Of a DNA stretch of 64,000 bases, positions 9,936-22,400 are shown piece by piece. Each line of letters opens with the position of its first letter. The stretch's first letter is position 1. A model generated the notes under the pieces. The model searched no databases and was not told the origin of the DNA. It saw only the letters and a program-made list of their open reading frames with translations. Source of the DNA: Diplocarpon mali (Eukaryota > Ascomycota > Leotiomycetes > Helotiales > Drepanopezizaceae); contig JAENRP010000188.1 of NCBI GenBank assembly GCA_024741835.1, positions 19,226 through 83,225 on the forward strand, read 5' to 3'. The translations under genes were made by a program, and so were the position numbers.

Positions 9936-10881
9936 TTAGTAACCTACGCAAGGACTGATTTCTTAAGATTTCCATCCTTATATAACCTTATTAATCTCTT
10001 AGTTCGCAGATAAGAGACCGGCCTTTCGAAAAATACATCTTCGAAATACTTATAGCATTTTAATCAACTTTAAAAACCTTATCCTCAACTGCTTAATTAC
10101 TTAGAACTATCGATTTTCGTTTAGCAATTATCAATAACTTCAGAATTTCCCTTTTCGGCTCTACTTCGAAAAACCCTTATTTTTCTCCTTAACTCTAAGA
10201 TTCTCGGAATTTTCAGCTTTTCAATATGAAAAGTTTGACAAACTCTATAATAGCAATTTCAAATAATAGTAGTTTTAAGTACTTGAGTAATACTAAACGC
10301 AAACTTTAACTAGAAGTATCTCCTTAGAATCCTTAGAAATCCGAATCTGATAATTCAGCCGCCTTAGCTTAATAGAATTCTAAAAATTACCTTAGAATCG
10401 TCTCTAGAGACCCTTTTATTTTAAGGACTAATAGGAATTAGCCTAAAGGTTAAGAATAATCTTATATATAAATCTTATCTTAGAAATTGGTCTTTAATTA
10501 AGTAAACCTTATCTTATTGCGATTAGTTGCAACGCTCTTATTAGCTATTTAGTACCTACTTAGAATCTCTTAGCAAATTCGGATTAAACTTTTAATAGAA
10601 TCCGGAATTCTACTCTTAGGCCTAGCTTATAAGTAGGAGGATAAAAAGACGTCTTTAAATAACTTAAGACTGCTACCTACTTTTTTAATATTAATACTAG
10701 AAAATACTGAAAATAATAATAATTTTAAACTTTTCACTAACCATTTATTTAAATCTTTTCAAACTTGTCTTAATTACTCTAAGATTAACTCGGATTCTAA
10801 GCGTTCTTTAAGCCCTTTTGAATTTCGAAGTATTCCTCTTAGCAATCAATCTCGCAATATTAAAACTTCTCCTTTGCCTCT
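9936..10881 (+). pseudogene. gag: Gypsy-A copy 1 leader and start of gag
   Basis: It corresponds to 34328-33385 of copy 2 (minus). The first about 750 bases are leader with no clear frame and hold one motif copy at 10612-10634. The last part reads into gag (SFEFRSIPLSNQS) and is cut at 10881 by Copia-2. The gag frame resumes at 16565. The precise gag start codon could not be fixed because ATG is often changed to ATA in this sequence. Confidence 0.6.
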
Positions 10882-11128
10882 TATAGCAAGGAGGTTCTCT
10901 GATAGTGAACTTGATAGTAAACTAGAAGAGGGCACGAAGAAGTATGAGGTGCAAACGACGATATTAGGTGTCTTGATTCATAAGAGCTCTTTAACTAGGA
11001 GCTATTTAAGGTAAGCGGCCTTCTTAGTAAAGGCGCTAAGTTATATAGCAAGTTATATAATATATTATATATATAATATATTATATAATAGATTATATGA
11101 TAAACATATAATAGGCATACTTGCAATA
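10882..11128 (-). repeat. Copia-2 3' LTR
   Basis: 247 bp. The plus strand begins TATAGCAAGG and ends CTTGCAATA. It pairs with 16313-16559. Near its right end it has a run of interleaved AT palindromes of the type TATATAATATAT. Confidence 0.9.
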
Positions 11129-11425
11129 CACCCCTTTAGGAAGACCTTTAAAGGTACTTGCTAATAATATATATGATATTATAACTTTTGTTATAATCTA
11201 TAGTTTCGCATGAAAAATCAACCTGCAGATATAGGAAATAGAGTAAAGTTCGCTAGCGCGCTCTACTCTAGAGTAGGAAATCCACCCTTTAATAAGTTAA
11301 AAATCAACTCGCAGGCCCGGCCTAAGAGTAAAAAATCACCCCTTAATAGAAGTGCAAAAAAAAATCACCTTATAATAGAGGTATAAAAAAAATCACCCCT
11401 TAATCGAGGTATAGAACCTTTATAT
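11129..11425 (-). repeat. Copia-2 3' non-coding region with A-rich tandem repeat
   Basis: No gene. At about 11303-11416 a unit of roughly 28-30 bp (an A run, then TCACCCCTTAAT, then GAGGTAT or a variant) is repeated three to four times. One palindromic motif copy (11307-11329) is embedded at its start. The last bases before the LTR on the minus strand, CCTAAAGGGG, could serve as polypurine tract. Confidence 0.55.
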
Positions 11426-11429
11426 TTAA

Positions 11430-13190
11430 CAATTTGATAAAGGCGGCATAGTTAGAGCTATTTAAGCTCTTAGTAAGTCTATTAATGGCATTATCTTTAG
11501 TATTCATATACTAAAGGTCCAAATTGCCTTTCTAAAGCTCTTGCTAAATATAATAGAACTTAATATTAATATGCTTCATTCTTTAATAATATTTAGGGTT
11601 TTTAATAAGATAAAGGGCTCCTTAGTTATCGCAGATCATCTCGACTTTAGTAGTATCGTCGCCGGCGTAGCCTATTTCCTTAAGTACTTAGCGTATCTAA
11701 GAGGCCTCTTATGCGAATTTGCATATAATAACGTATTCTACTTCTATAAATAAGAGAGTAATAATAGTTTATCGCTTAAAGGAGGCGGTAATTACGCTAT
11801 TATTAAAGAAGAAGACGGCCTTAAAATAAGAGGCTCTACTACCTTTATTACTTACCTAATCAGAATCGCAATAGCTATACAATTTTTAAAGCTTTAGGTC
11901 AGTTATTTTACTTTTAAAGGTAGTATAATAGAATCGCATTCCCTATAAGTATTATAAAACTCGTTTTAAAGCCGCTATATATTATAGCAAAGGGTTAATA
12001 AGGAATTTGCTAAGAATAGAGTAGTAGTATAGTATATCCTAATGCGTATAGTGCGCAAGGTACTATAAAGAACTATAGATCTCTTAGTATAGCTTCACTT
12101 CCTATAGAGTGGCTTAGCCTTTGAATTTGACTATATGAACTTTATAGCTATTAGCAAAAGGCGTTAGTACGCTCTTGCAATTAATCATATAAAAACGTTT
12201 AAGAACCTTATTAATATAGGCGTCTTAATAAAGCAAGATCGTTCTATTTTATCGATCTCTAATTATATATACTTTTAAGAAGTAGTTAGCTAGTTTGCTA
12301 CCTATAATCTTAAAGAGGTTGCAAAGATCTCTTTTAAACTTATTATATATATTACCTTTCTTAGCTATTATAAGGAAGTTATTAATATAGGTAATAATAA
12401 GAATCCGAAAGGCGCAGTTAATATATATGCAATTATTAATATCGAAAGGTTGAAAATCGAGCTTTTGCAGCTTAGACTATAGCTTTTCTTACTATAGTCG
12501 TAGAGATTACTTTAAGCTATATAAGGCCTTAAGAAGCTTAAGATAGTAGTCTTAAGGTAAAAGAATGACCTTATCTTAAGTATATTTAAGAGGTAACTTG
12601 ATATAGATATTAAAGTCAGCTTTTAAATTAAGGAAAGCTATTTTAATATCGAATTAATTTAACTTAAAGTTATATAGCGCTATAAGTGCAATTGCGATCT
12701 TTTAAACTATAGATTTGCATACTTTAGCAAAAGTCTAGTTGTAATCTTAACCTTATTATTATATATAGCCTTATATAATAAATCTGACCTTCTATTAGGA
12801 GATTTTCCTATTTTAATCTCTTTTTATTTTAAAGATAAGCCTCGATTTAAATACTCTATTATCTTTAAAGAGTTTTAAGCGTTTTACTACTACTTATATA
12901 TTTTTATAAGTAAAGGAATTATACTTAAAGTTGATCGTAGATCGCTATTTATTAGCATTAGCGCAAGAGAGGGCTTATTCGACTATTTTTAGGTTATTTG
13001 GGTATAGAGAGTCGAGTAAGGCTATATAGAAGGCGCTTAAATAGGCTTCTTTATTATTAGAGTTATTAGCTTTAAATCTAAGAGTATAAGTTAAGCGAGT
13101 AGCTCTCTTTTCAAAAGGCTAAGGGTAAGCCTTGTTCTTTGAACTAAGAGGTCTTCCTCTCTTTCTTAGAGTTAGAAGCTTAGCTTTATT
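11430..13190 (-). pseudogene. pol: Copia-2 reverse transcriptase and RNase H relic
   Basis: Minus-strand translation shows Copia landmarks in order. The polymerase box Y-I-N-N (12378-12389) is followed by FLIIAKKGN, corresponding to YVDD with both aspartates changed to asparagine. AYINKVLKRF and then the QYLAHYTHQDILYYY segment come next (about 12000-12200). RNase H shows EYV..C, the GYAGDDTTKVEM segment, ICDNQGALYLIKNP and NTKDNAINRLTKSLN (11410-11760). The plus-strand open frame at 11541-11753 is the shadow of this RNase H. Many TAA/TAG codons stand for Gln or Trp. Confidence 0.8.
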
Positions 13191-13212
13191 AGCTTCTCCT
13201 AAATCAGAATTG

Positions 13213-13391
13213 ACTTGCGGTCCTGGCCTAGGAGTGAAATTATTATAAGAGTTAGTATTAACTCGCGGTCCTGGCCTAGGAGTGAAAATATCGTTTTTAT
13301 AAGAGTTAGAATTGACTTGCGGTCCTAGCTTAGGAGTGAAAATATCGTTTTCGTAAGAGTTAGAATTGACTTGCAGTCCTGGTCTAAGAGT
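13213..13391 (-). repeat. Four-unit in-frame palindromic peptide array in Copia-2 pol
   Basis: Motif copies at 13213, 13261, 13315 and 13369, at spacings of 48, 54 and 54 bp, all multiples of three. On the coding (minus) strand the block is open without a single stop and reads F-T-P-R-P-G-P-Q-V-N-S four times with small variations, separated by linkers of the type NSYxNDI. It lies between integrase and reverse transcriptase, a linker region of the polyprotein. Confidence 0.8.
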
Positions 13392-13399
13392 GAAATTAC

Positions 13400-14760
13400 C
13401 TCTTAATTACGGCTCTATAATTAGACTATCTTTATCGAATCGAATATAAGATAATCGAATAATCTTTTTACCTATTTGCAATAGTATATAGATCTAATAA
13501 ATACTTTTACTATCAAATCCGATAAGAGTACCTACCTCTACTCTTAAAGCAAGTTTATTACTTTAAGTTCGCTTTTCTTTTTCGATTAGTATATAGACGC
13601 AATAGCCTAATACTCAAAGATGCTTGACTAAAGGAGTATAAGGCTTATTAGGCTTAATATTATCCTAAAAGACCTTATATAAAGTCTTGCTATATAGAAT
13701 ATTAAAGGCGATAAGATTAATAATATATATTATTAAAAGAAGGAGGTAAGGCTAGAGAAAGGAGAGGATATTTTAGTTAATTATAGCTATTTGCAACTTT
13801 TCTATTAATATACGAATTGATCGTTCCGATCTACTATCTTATTCTAGCGTATATAAAGTAGATTCCTTTAAAATTATACTAAGGTTTTCTATAAGTATTT
13901 ACATCTATATAAAAGAGTACTCCTTGCTTCTATTAGTTCTCTACCGCTTGATTATACAATTATATTAAGTTTATAAGAGGCTGATCATTTTCTTATTTAC
14001 CTCAAAGGCATTAGATTTATTTATATATATCCATTCCTATTTAACTATTATAGCTAAGCAAGTAAAGATAGAAGCATATTTATAACTATTAAGGCTAGTT
14101 GGCTTTAGATAAATAATATTAATATATAGCTTATTAAGTGCCTTCGTAGGTCAAGGGCGAGCTAAACGTTTATTAATATATTAAAGAAGTCTGCCTTTCT
14201 TATAAGGAGCGCAAATTCGCGTTTTCTCTAATTTTATTTCCTTGATTTGCATATTAATAATAGCAGATTAAGTCTTTTTAACCGTTTATAGGCTAGCGTA
14301 GCCTAATCGACGGTACTAGAGCTTAATATTAAAAGGTCCATTCTTAATAGCAGCTAAAAGAGTATATCCACTTATGTAACTAAAGGAGTTAGTAGAAGGC
14401 TATTCTTTATTAATATATATATTATTATCGATAGTGCAAATTTCCTTCTTATTAGATAAGAATAGCTTACCATTTTAATAGAAGCCTTTGATTTTATTAA
14501 GTTTGCTACTTAAGTATAAGCAAATAGGTAATTAAGGTATATAAAGAGTATTAATTAACTTAAGAATATATACCTTTCTATTAGATTTAAGTGCGTTAAC
14601 TTTGCAAATACTAACGCTAAGAGGTTAAATAGATCTATTAACTATACTTAAAGAGGGTAGATTATCTTAAGCAGTATAAGAAGTGAACTTAAAGAGATTA
14701 TTAAAGATATACTTACTAGCACTTATATTATATAGCTAATAATTCTTCAATTTTAATAAG
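13400..14760 (-). pseudogene. int: Copia-2 integrase relic
   Basis: The minus strand reads YKYASIFTCLA (start of the core, DRYASIFT-like), ESTLYTLEQ (the TPEQNG region), LQPYLLLLIIYIINL (the usual transposon-wide 'YLINRLPT' strand) and VKHLXVLGYCVYIL, the conserved LRVFGCRAYV step. It then runs to TLIGFDSKSIY, as in YLVGYDS. The order and spacing fit a Copia integrase. At least one catalytic acidic residue is no longer readable. A GC-poor 3' part leads into the peptide array at 13391. Confidence 0.7.
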
Positions 14761-14781
14761 AAGTAGGAGGTAAAAGAACTA

Positions 14782-14858
14782 ACTCTTAGACCTGGCCTGC
14801 GAGTGGAAATTGGCCTTAAGGAGGAGTTGGAATTGACTCCTAGGCCCGGCTCGCGAGT
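14782..14858 (-). repeat. Pair of in-frame palindromic motifs upstream of Copia-2 integrase
   Basis: Copies at 14782-14804 and 14836-14858, 54 bp apart. The minus strand reads T-R-E-P-G-L-G-V-N-S-N-S, a short linker, then T-R-R-P-G-L-R-V, in one open phase. They lie between gag and integrase. Confidence 0.75.
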
Positions 14859-14879
14859 GAGAATTAGCCCTAGGGTTAG

Positions 14880-15820
14880 TAATAGCATAGTATGCCTAAA
14901 GAGGTTATTATCTAACTCTTTGTCTTCCTTCTAAGTCTTCTTTAAAGGCTTTTTACCTTTTAGTAATAATAGTAAGGACTTATCGTCCTTACCTTTAAAG
15001 TAACGGAATATATACTTCTTCCTTAAGTCCTTCTCCTAGGCCTCTCTTTTCGATTTGTTAATTATAAAGTAATCTTCTGCCTTATAGTATAGCTCTAATT
15101 ACTTATAATAAGGATAGGAGGAGTTAGGGGAATTAATAGTATTCCTAAAGGTGCTCTTCTTTAAGTCTTTAAAACCTTTCTTATTTTCTGACTTCTTATA
15201 GTTAAAGGAATATAGCTTACTAGCCGATTTATTACTATATAAGACGGTTCTGTTCATTTTTAAACTCTATAAGGCTTGAGCTTTATTAGTAATATCTTTA
15301 ATAAGAGCTTTAAGTATAATCTTTAATTTTCGTCTAGCTACTATAGCTAAGCGAAGGTTAAAGCGTTATTAATCTACTTAAATAGGCTATCTATTAGAAC
15401 AACTAGCAATAAATATAATAGGGTGCTAGTAAAAGGGAAGGGCAAAGTTAAGAGCTTTTAATTTAATGATTAAAAGCCTAAAGGCGATAACGTAAGCTTT
15501 AAGTGAATTGAAGTCGTTATATTTAATAGTAATATAGGTCTATATAATATTATATTTGAGTACTATTCCAGATCCTTCGTACTATTTTTAAAGAGCTTCC
15601 TATATATTTAAGGCAGATTTATCGCCTTCTATATAAGCTAATAGGCCTAGTTTGCAATTAAGTATAATAGTAAGCTTTATCTAAGATTCCTTAGCTTCCT
15701 ATTTAACCTAATTGTCCCTTTCTTTAAGTGTAATAGAATAGTCCTATAAGTCAACCTTAAGTAGAGCATATATTCTAGCTTTTATATAAAGATATATAGT
15801 TAAGGCGTTTGACTTTGCAA
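14880..15820 (-). pseudogene. gag: Copia-2 gag relic
   Basis: Minus-strand frame typical of fungal Copia Gag (UBN2-type): ALNIQEALQKQYEGSG, then TYITIKYNDFNSLKAYV, then KLKALNFALPFYQHPIIFI (about 15420-15640). Further on is a segment with SYPYYKQ that I take for a damaged zinc knuckle. Stops are mostly Gln to TAA. This protein would form the virus-like particle of the element. Confidence 0.75.
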
Positions 15821-16312
15821 GGTTCAAAACCTTATTCCTCTACTAGCTATAGTCCTCTGCGCCTTTAAGCTTTTAAGACTTAAGGAGGCTAAGGGTAGCT
15901 AAAGATAACAATAATATCTTATTTGTATATATATATATAAAGTTGTCGAAAGGAGAAGGAGGAAAAGGAGAAGGAGGAGGAGATAAACTATTAAATTCGA
16001 GTTTAAGGTACTATATATCAGTCCCTTTAAAATTAGGTAATTCAAGCAATAGAGTACTTTTAGCAATTAAGCTGGTAATCTCAACTATTAGTCCTAATAA
16101 TTCAACTGCAGTAACAAATCTTACGTAAGCTTAAATTATTATATAGCGCTCTAGAAGGAGAGTAGCTACTATTTTTATTATTAAAATAACGCTTATTATA
16201 TATTATTAGTTAAGTAAAACTCAAAATATCGATTAGCCTTTTCATTTATAAAGGAGACTCTAATCGATGGAATTTGTCGAATGCTATTTATAAGCATACG
16301 GGGCTTATAACC
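15821..16312 (-). other. Copia-2 leader and primer-binding site
   Basis: No convincing gene. A strong purine tract (GAAGGAGGAAAAGG type) lies at 15947-15982; the open frame at 15943-16128 is only its translation. Next to the 5' LTR the minus strand reads GGTTATAAGCCCC, close to the complement of the initiator methionine tRNA anticodon arm. This indicates half-tRNA priming, as known for Copia elements. Confidence 0.55.
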
Positions 16313-16559
16313 TATAGCAAGGAGGTTCTCTGATAGTAAACTTAATAGTAAACTAGAAGAGGGTATAAAGAAGTATAAGGTGCAAACGATAATATTAGAT
16401 ATCTTAATTTATAAGAGCTCTTTAATTAGGAGCTATTTAAGGTAAGCGGCCTTCTTAATAAAGGCGCTAAGTCATATGGCAAGTTATATAATATATCATA
16501 TATATAATATATCATATGATAGATCATATAACAAATATATGATAGGCATACCTGCAATA
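16313..16559 (-). repeat. Copia-2 5' LTR
   Basis: 247 bp, same ends as 10882-11128. It is followed at 16560-16564 by the target duplication CCTCT. Confidence 0.9.
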
Positions 16560-16564
16560 CCTCT

Positions 16565-18864
16565 TATAGATTCTATTAACCTAGACGGTTAATATAAAAC
16601 GATAATAGCTATATTTAAGGCTATTACTAATTACTTTCCCCTCCTTAGTTCCCTTAGCGCTCCTTACTTTATAGGCGCCAATATTACTAATTTCCTTAAG
16701 TAATATAAGGAAACTTATTACAATTTTAATATTATATAAAAGGATATGATTTCTCGACTTCCTTACTATTATAATTATATAAGTAAAGATATTATCAAAT
16801 CCTTTTTTAAATGGAAAACTTATAATTTATAGGAACTCCTTATTAAGGCCTTTAAATCTGAATTTTGCGAATTTAATAAATAATAGATTTGCGAAACTTT
16901 GGCTTTCTTAAAGGAATTTATTCTAATCACTTATACTTTTAAGGAAATCAAGAACTACTATTGGACTTTTACTTATATATCAAATACTTTAATTAGTTAG
17001 AAAATACTTAATAAAGTTAAAAGAGGCCGCCTTTTCTTACTTAGATTACCTATTAGCTTTTAAAATAAGATTATTAAGCATTTTAAGATTGATAAGTAAG
17101 ACCTTATAACCTTCGCCTTATTTAAGGAATTCTCGGCCTTTGCTTTAAAATCAGATCTTAGTAAAAGAACTATTAATGCTATAGAATAAGAAAAAGCCCT
17201 TACTCCCTTTTATACTAAAGACCTTAAGAGCCTGGTTTAAGAATACTCGAAAGCTCTGGAAGTTATAAAAGAGGTAAAGAAGAACCTAATAGTCATACCT
17301 TTCACTTATAGGCCCGACCTAGGAGTGAGATCCAACCTTAGAATTAAGGAACTTAAGACCTAATTTATAAAACTCTAAATCTAAAGCTTAGAAACTAGGA
17401 TTAATAATCTCTTATAGGAAAAATAGTATATTCCTTAATTTGGTAATAGGTAAAACTCGGCTATTATAAGCCAACCTAGTAGTTCTTATTACCAGACTCC
17501 TGCTTCTTATTATTCGGAATAACTAGCTAATATAAAAATTCAATAGTTGATTAAAAAAGGAGAAATTGATCCTAACTAGCACTTTGCTAATATTAATACT
17601 ATAAGATACTAAAGGAATAGCAATAGAAGAAGACTAACTTGCAACTTTTATAATAATAAGGAACCTAACTACCTTTTATATAAGTATTATAATAAATGTC
17701 CTCTTTTCTATTATTTTATTAATACTAAGGTTATATATTAATAAGTATAGGATGCTTTATATTAGAGATCCTAGGCTAAAGGCTATCCTTATTAAAAAAC
17801 ATCAGAATCGCTTATAGCTATAGACTATTCGAATAATGATATATAGTATAAAGTAGGATAAGGATTTAGCTAAACGAAAGCGTATTGTCGAAATAAACTC
17901 TAAGGTCTTAACTTATATATATAGGTTTAGTTAGCAATCTACCTAAGGGAGTGCTTACTAATTAAACTTTAAATCAGACTGCTACTAAAGTTAGAGGAAT
18001 CTCTATTTTAAAGTAGGTTAATAATAACGTATCTACTAATATTAATGCTACTTCTATATCTAGAAACCCTTAGAATACTTAGCGTCCTTTTAGATCTACT
18101 ACTCTTTTAATACTAATAAAACTAGCTAAAGTCTAAAAATCAATGCGTATAACTTAGGAATCTTAATATAGAGTCCAAATGCTAAAAGATATTTAATAAT
18201 CTAGAACTATAGTAGATAAGGATAAAGCTAATATAGCAGACGAATTAATTAGGGATATAATAGATAAAGATAGCTTTAAGCTTAAAGATTAAGAAGTTGA
18301 AGTTATTACGCAGACCTTTGATCCTAAGCGAAAGAGATAAATATTGAAATAGGAAAAATTCATTAATAAATACGCCAGTTTAACTGTAATAGAGAAAGCT
18401 GTAGAGAATGTTATAGCTTAATAAATAAACCTTATATTTAAAGACCTATTTAGGTTAATTAGATAGTTTGATAAAGTATTAAGAAAGCATATCCTAATTA
18501 CATTTAAAGATTTAAATAATAATAAGGAAATGGAAATTGTAATGCAAAAGAACTTTAAGAAGCATTTAGCCTTAATTAAATATCTTTAGATTATAAAAGA
18601 TAAAGGAACCTAAAGGTACTATAATATTATAGTAATAGCTTTAATATCTTAGAATATTAATTGAAATTGTTTAGTAGTTATAATAAAAAGCCCTATAGTT
18701 ATTTATTTTATAAAAGAATTAGTTAAAGCAAAGGCTCTAATCGATTATAGTTTAGAATTTAATATAATAATTAGAAAAGTAATAGAAATGGCTTAATTGA
18801 TAATTATTAGCGATCGACTTCTTATTTATTTAACTATCTTTAGATCGAAATACAATTTTAATAG
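16565..18864 (+). pseudogene. gag: Gypsy-A copy 1 gag and start of the pol polyprotein
   Basis: Continues the gag cut at 10881. It reads AIFKAITNYFPLL, KSEFCEFNKQQICETLAFLKEF and EIKNYYWTFTYIS, a helical Ty3/Gypsy capsid. An in-frame palindromic motif follows at 17304-17326 (T-Y-R-P-D-L-G-V). A zinc-knuckle-like segment lies at about 17635-17710; in copy 2 it keeps more cysteines (C-N-F-C ... C ... C-P). The rest, to 18864, is a less clear polyprotein region that should contain the protease. It is cut at 18864 by Gypsy-A copy 2, and the same frame resumes at 34575. Stops are frequent, mainly TAA for Gln. Confidence 0.7.
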
Positions 18865-19110
18865 TATAAAACAAAGGGGAGATAATATAAGAATAGGCCT
18901 AAAGGAAGACCTAAAAACAAAAGGAAGAAGCACTATAAGCGGGCTCTCTTAAATAAGATATTAGGAATAAGTCCTAAGTATAGGGTATATTTAGTACTTA
19001 TAGCAACGCGCGCTATTTATATATATAGAAGATGGCCCTTTTATCCTCCTACTATCCTACGCCGATCATATAATATATATTATAAGACCTATCTATCTTA
19101 GGTCTTTATA
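18865..19110 (-). repeat. Gypsy-A copy 2 3' LTR
   Basis: The plus strand begins TATAAAACAAAGGGG and ends GGTCTTTATA. It is the reverse complement of the 53833-54079 type and heavily mutated. Confidence 0.85.
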
Positions 19111-19430
19111 TATATCTTAAATAATAAAAGTAATAGCCCCTACTACTATTAGTAAAGAATATAAAATAATATAAGTTAAGGTAATAGCATATCAATTATT
19201 AGCAAACCCTTAAGTGCGAGAAAACTAATATATTAAAAGGCTTAAACTAGGGCTATATTATTATTAAAGGTAAAAGAAAAAGAAAAANNNNNNNNNNNNN
19301 NNNNNNNNNNNNNNNNNNNNNNNNTTTTTTTTATACGCTTTTCACCTATAGGCTAGGCCTAAGAGTTAGAAAACGAAACTAGTAAAATAAATAAATAAGC
19401 TATAGAGTTGTAAAAATAATTAAAAATAGT
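19111..19430 (-). other. Gypsy-A copy 2 3' non-coding region with assembly gap
   Basis: No gene. It contains 37 N at 19288-19324, flanked by A and T runs; the matching place in copy 1 (53630-53670) is a long A run followed by CT-rich sequence, so the gap probably covers a homopolymer. One palindromic motif is at 19344-19366, at the same place as 53598 in copy 1. Confidence 0.7.
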
Positions 19431-19433
19431 ACT

Positions 19434-22400
19434 AACTTAGATGTTAATTTTCCTTAGTTCTCTTTAAGGGATAAGGAGAACTATTATTAGATAATACTCT
19501 CTTTATAAAGCGCCTACTTCTTTTTAATAGTTTACTATTAATATCGGAAGAGTCTAGTCTTAGTATTGCGGGAGCTTTAGTATTTTATAAAGATACTAGT
19601 ATAGTTTAATAGCTTCTGCTAATAGGAAGGGAGACTTATATTATAGCATTATTATTATCATTCTCTTTATTATTATTATCATCCTCTAAAGAGTCTTCTA
19701 CTATAGAAGGGGATAAGGCAGGCAATTCAATAGATAATACTTCCTTTTCTTTACCTTTAATTGATATAAGTTATAAGCTAGGCCTAGGAGTTATATTAGA
19801 GGGTTTAGCATAAGGTTTCTTAATACTATACTTTTCGAAAAGGATCGTCTTATCGATCATATTATCAGCCTTAATATTATTATTAATACCTTTTATCTTA
19901 ATCTAGGACTTATCCTTATATAGTTATAGCTTTAACTATTGAATCAGCTTCTAAGTATAGGTGAAATTATTAAAAAGTTCCTACTTATACTTCTTCAGAT
20001 ATATTATCAATTAAGTTATATCTTTAAAGAATAACTCCTTTACTATTATTACTACTAATAGATTATTCTATAGCCGTTTCCCTATAAGTGCCTCTAATAG
20101 TAGGCCTCCTTTTATTATACTAAGCGTTATATGAAATTTAGCTAACGATTCTTTAATAATACTCTATCTTATAATACTAGGTCTCTTTATACTAATAAAA
20201 TCAATAAGAAAATCTTCTAAGTCTATGCCATTCTTTAGTAAATTATTGCTAACAACTTTTATATAGTTGTTACTAATAGTAAGAAAGCTACCTTTTCCTA
20301 GTTCTCTAGCAGATTCTATATTAATAAACGTACCTTATCTAATAAATATAAAGAACAGAGTCGTCTTATTAGAGATATACTCCTTTAAAAGTGTCTTCTC
20401 TCTAGTGTTTAATTCTTTCTATTATACTATATTTCGAGCCAGATTCAATAAGATCCATTAAGCATTCTTAAGGCGTTAGGGTATAAGATTTGATAATTTA
20501 TAGGATTTTTCTTAAATAGCAAATTCTCCGGTCGATTGTTTAGCTGCTAGAATCATATAGTAGTTAATAGTTCTATTATCAGGTGGATTAACCCGTAAGC
20601 TAGGCCTAAGAGTCAATCTTATAAATCTTATATTAACATTAATCTTAGTAGTAATAACTCTTAAGTAGTAGTCAATTCTAATAAACTATATAAGCTTAAG
20701 ATATATTACTAATTTATATAAAGACTTATATTAAGTTAGCAGAGCACTTAAGTATAATTTATAATATATTCTTAGTATCTATTATATTAAGCTATAAGTT
20801 ATATTATAAAGGTAGGTAGAGGAGGGGTTTGGCTTCTTATCTAAGGTCCGGAAGTAGTATTAGTATATTTCTAGTTCTTCTTATACTAATGTTAAAAATG
20901 AATTCTTTCTATAATTACTATAACTATACATGCGTATAGCGCCTAAAAAGGCGCAGCTAAATAACTTAGGCATATTTAAAAAGCCTTTGCTATAAAATGA
21001 TATAAAGTTGTTAATAGTTAGTATAGCATTATACTAGGCAGGGGTCTATGCGATATTATAGAACAATTTAAAGGCTTTAAGTGCTACTTTGAACTTAGAG
21101 AAGCCTAACAACATATCCTTTTTAACTTAGCTTGCTATTCTATTGCTAGTAGCCATAATTGCATAGTTTCCTAGATATAATAAAAATAAGGTCGGGTTAA
21201 GAGCAGTATAAAATTTATAAATATTAGACGATATATCTTTATTAATAAGGCCTATTATTACTAATCTATAGTACTGCGTATATTGGCATTTATAAAGGGC
21301 GTAGAACTTTTTAAAATTGAAGTCCTTAAACATTCCTATTATAAACTTTGCAAGTCTTATCTTTATTTTTAATATTACTACTATTTTAAAACTATTGCTA
21401 TACTATAGTATTATCTTTATATTAAAGGGGACCTAATAACATTCTATAAAGATGATATTTGTATTGACTTTGGATTTCTCCTTAAGAATATAGAAGTCAC
21501 CCTTTAATTTCTTATACTTAATAAAGAACTATATGATATTATCTATAGAAAATTCGTCTTATAGCAGTTTTATAATCTGCTTAACGGCTCTTATTATCCC
21601 TTCTTATATTAATAAGACTTCTCCCTAACCTTCTTTTCTTAAACGCTTTATTATTAACTTATAGAATTTAAGAACAAATTTTTATAAGTTATTAGGGAAA
21701 GATTGTATAATATCGGCAGTATCCTTTTTAATATTATTAAAAATTTCTAGCATATTAGTAATAGTGCCTATTTCTTTATTAAATAATTTATCTTCTAAGT
21801 CTATAATATTATATATATTAACCTATAGGCCGGGACTGTAAGTTATTTTCTTTGCTACTAGTATTTAAGGTATTTAAGGCATTTCTAAGGATAGTAACTT
21901 AAATTCGTTTAAGTTAGAGGATTAGTAGTTAAGTAGATCAGCTGCTTAAGTTCCTAGTATTATAGGCACCTTTAACTTAAGGACATTCTCCTTATATACT
22001 GATTCCACTTATAGGCCAGGCCTATAAGTCAAATTCTCCTTATTAGTTATTCCTACTAAGGGTAGTAGTATTTTTAAAGTAATAGGGATAATAAACTCCT
22101 ATCTCTCTAACTTATTATTAAAGTAATTTATAGTATACTTAGTAAGATAAGTCATCTTTTCTTTTATAATAAGTAAACTATATTACGACTATTAGAGGCT
22201 AAGTGTATTTAGAATAGTTTAGTCAGAAAGTATAAAATTATCATATTATAAGGGTTTATCTTTTATAGTCTAAATAGTAGAATATATAATAGTGCTTAAG
22301 AACTTAATAAATTTTCTACCTCTAATGCTATTTCCCTATAGCTTTTTTATACCTTCTTAGATAGTGAAATAATTTAATACTTATATAGCCTTTGCTATAG

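Larger units (their letters stand above)
10882..16559 (-). mobile_element. Copia-2: complete Ty1/Copia element with LTRs and target duplication
   Basis: 5,678 bp, bounded by two 247-bp LTRs and by the 5-bp duplication CCTCT (10877-10881 and 16560-16564). On the minus strand the order is 5' LTR, primer-binding site, gag, integrase, reverse transcriptase, RNase H, 3' LTR, with integrase before reverse transcriptase as defines Copia. It lies inside gag of Gypsy-A copy 1. All frames are broken by RIP-type stops. It carries in-frame palindromic peptide motifs at 14782-14858 and a four-unit array at 13213-13391. Confidence 0.9.

Noticed and set aside
13213..13391. Possible CRISPR-like array (regular short repeats with spacers)
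   Set aside because: Only four units, the spacers are near-identical coding linkers, and the block is an open in-frame part of Copia pol in a eukaryotic transposon.
19288..19324. A/T runs around the gap as a possible telomere or polyadenylation signal
   Set aside because: Copy 1 shows the same place as a simple A run before a pyrimidine block in the 3' region of Gypsy-A; the N run is most likely an unresolved homopolymer.
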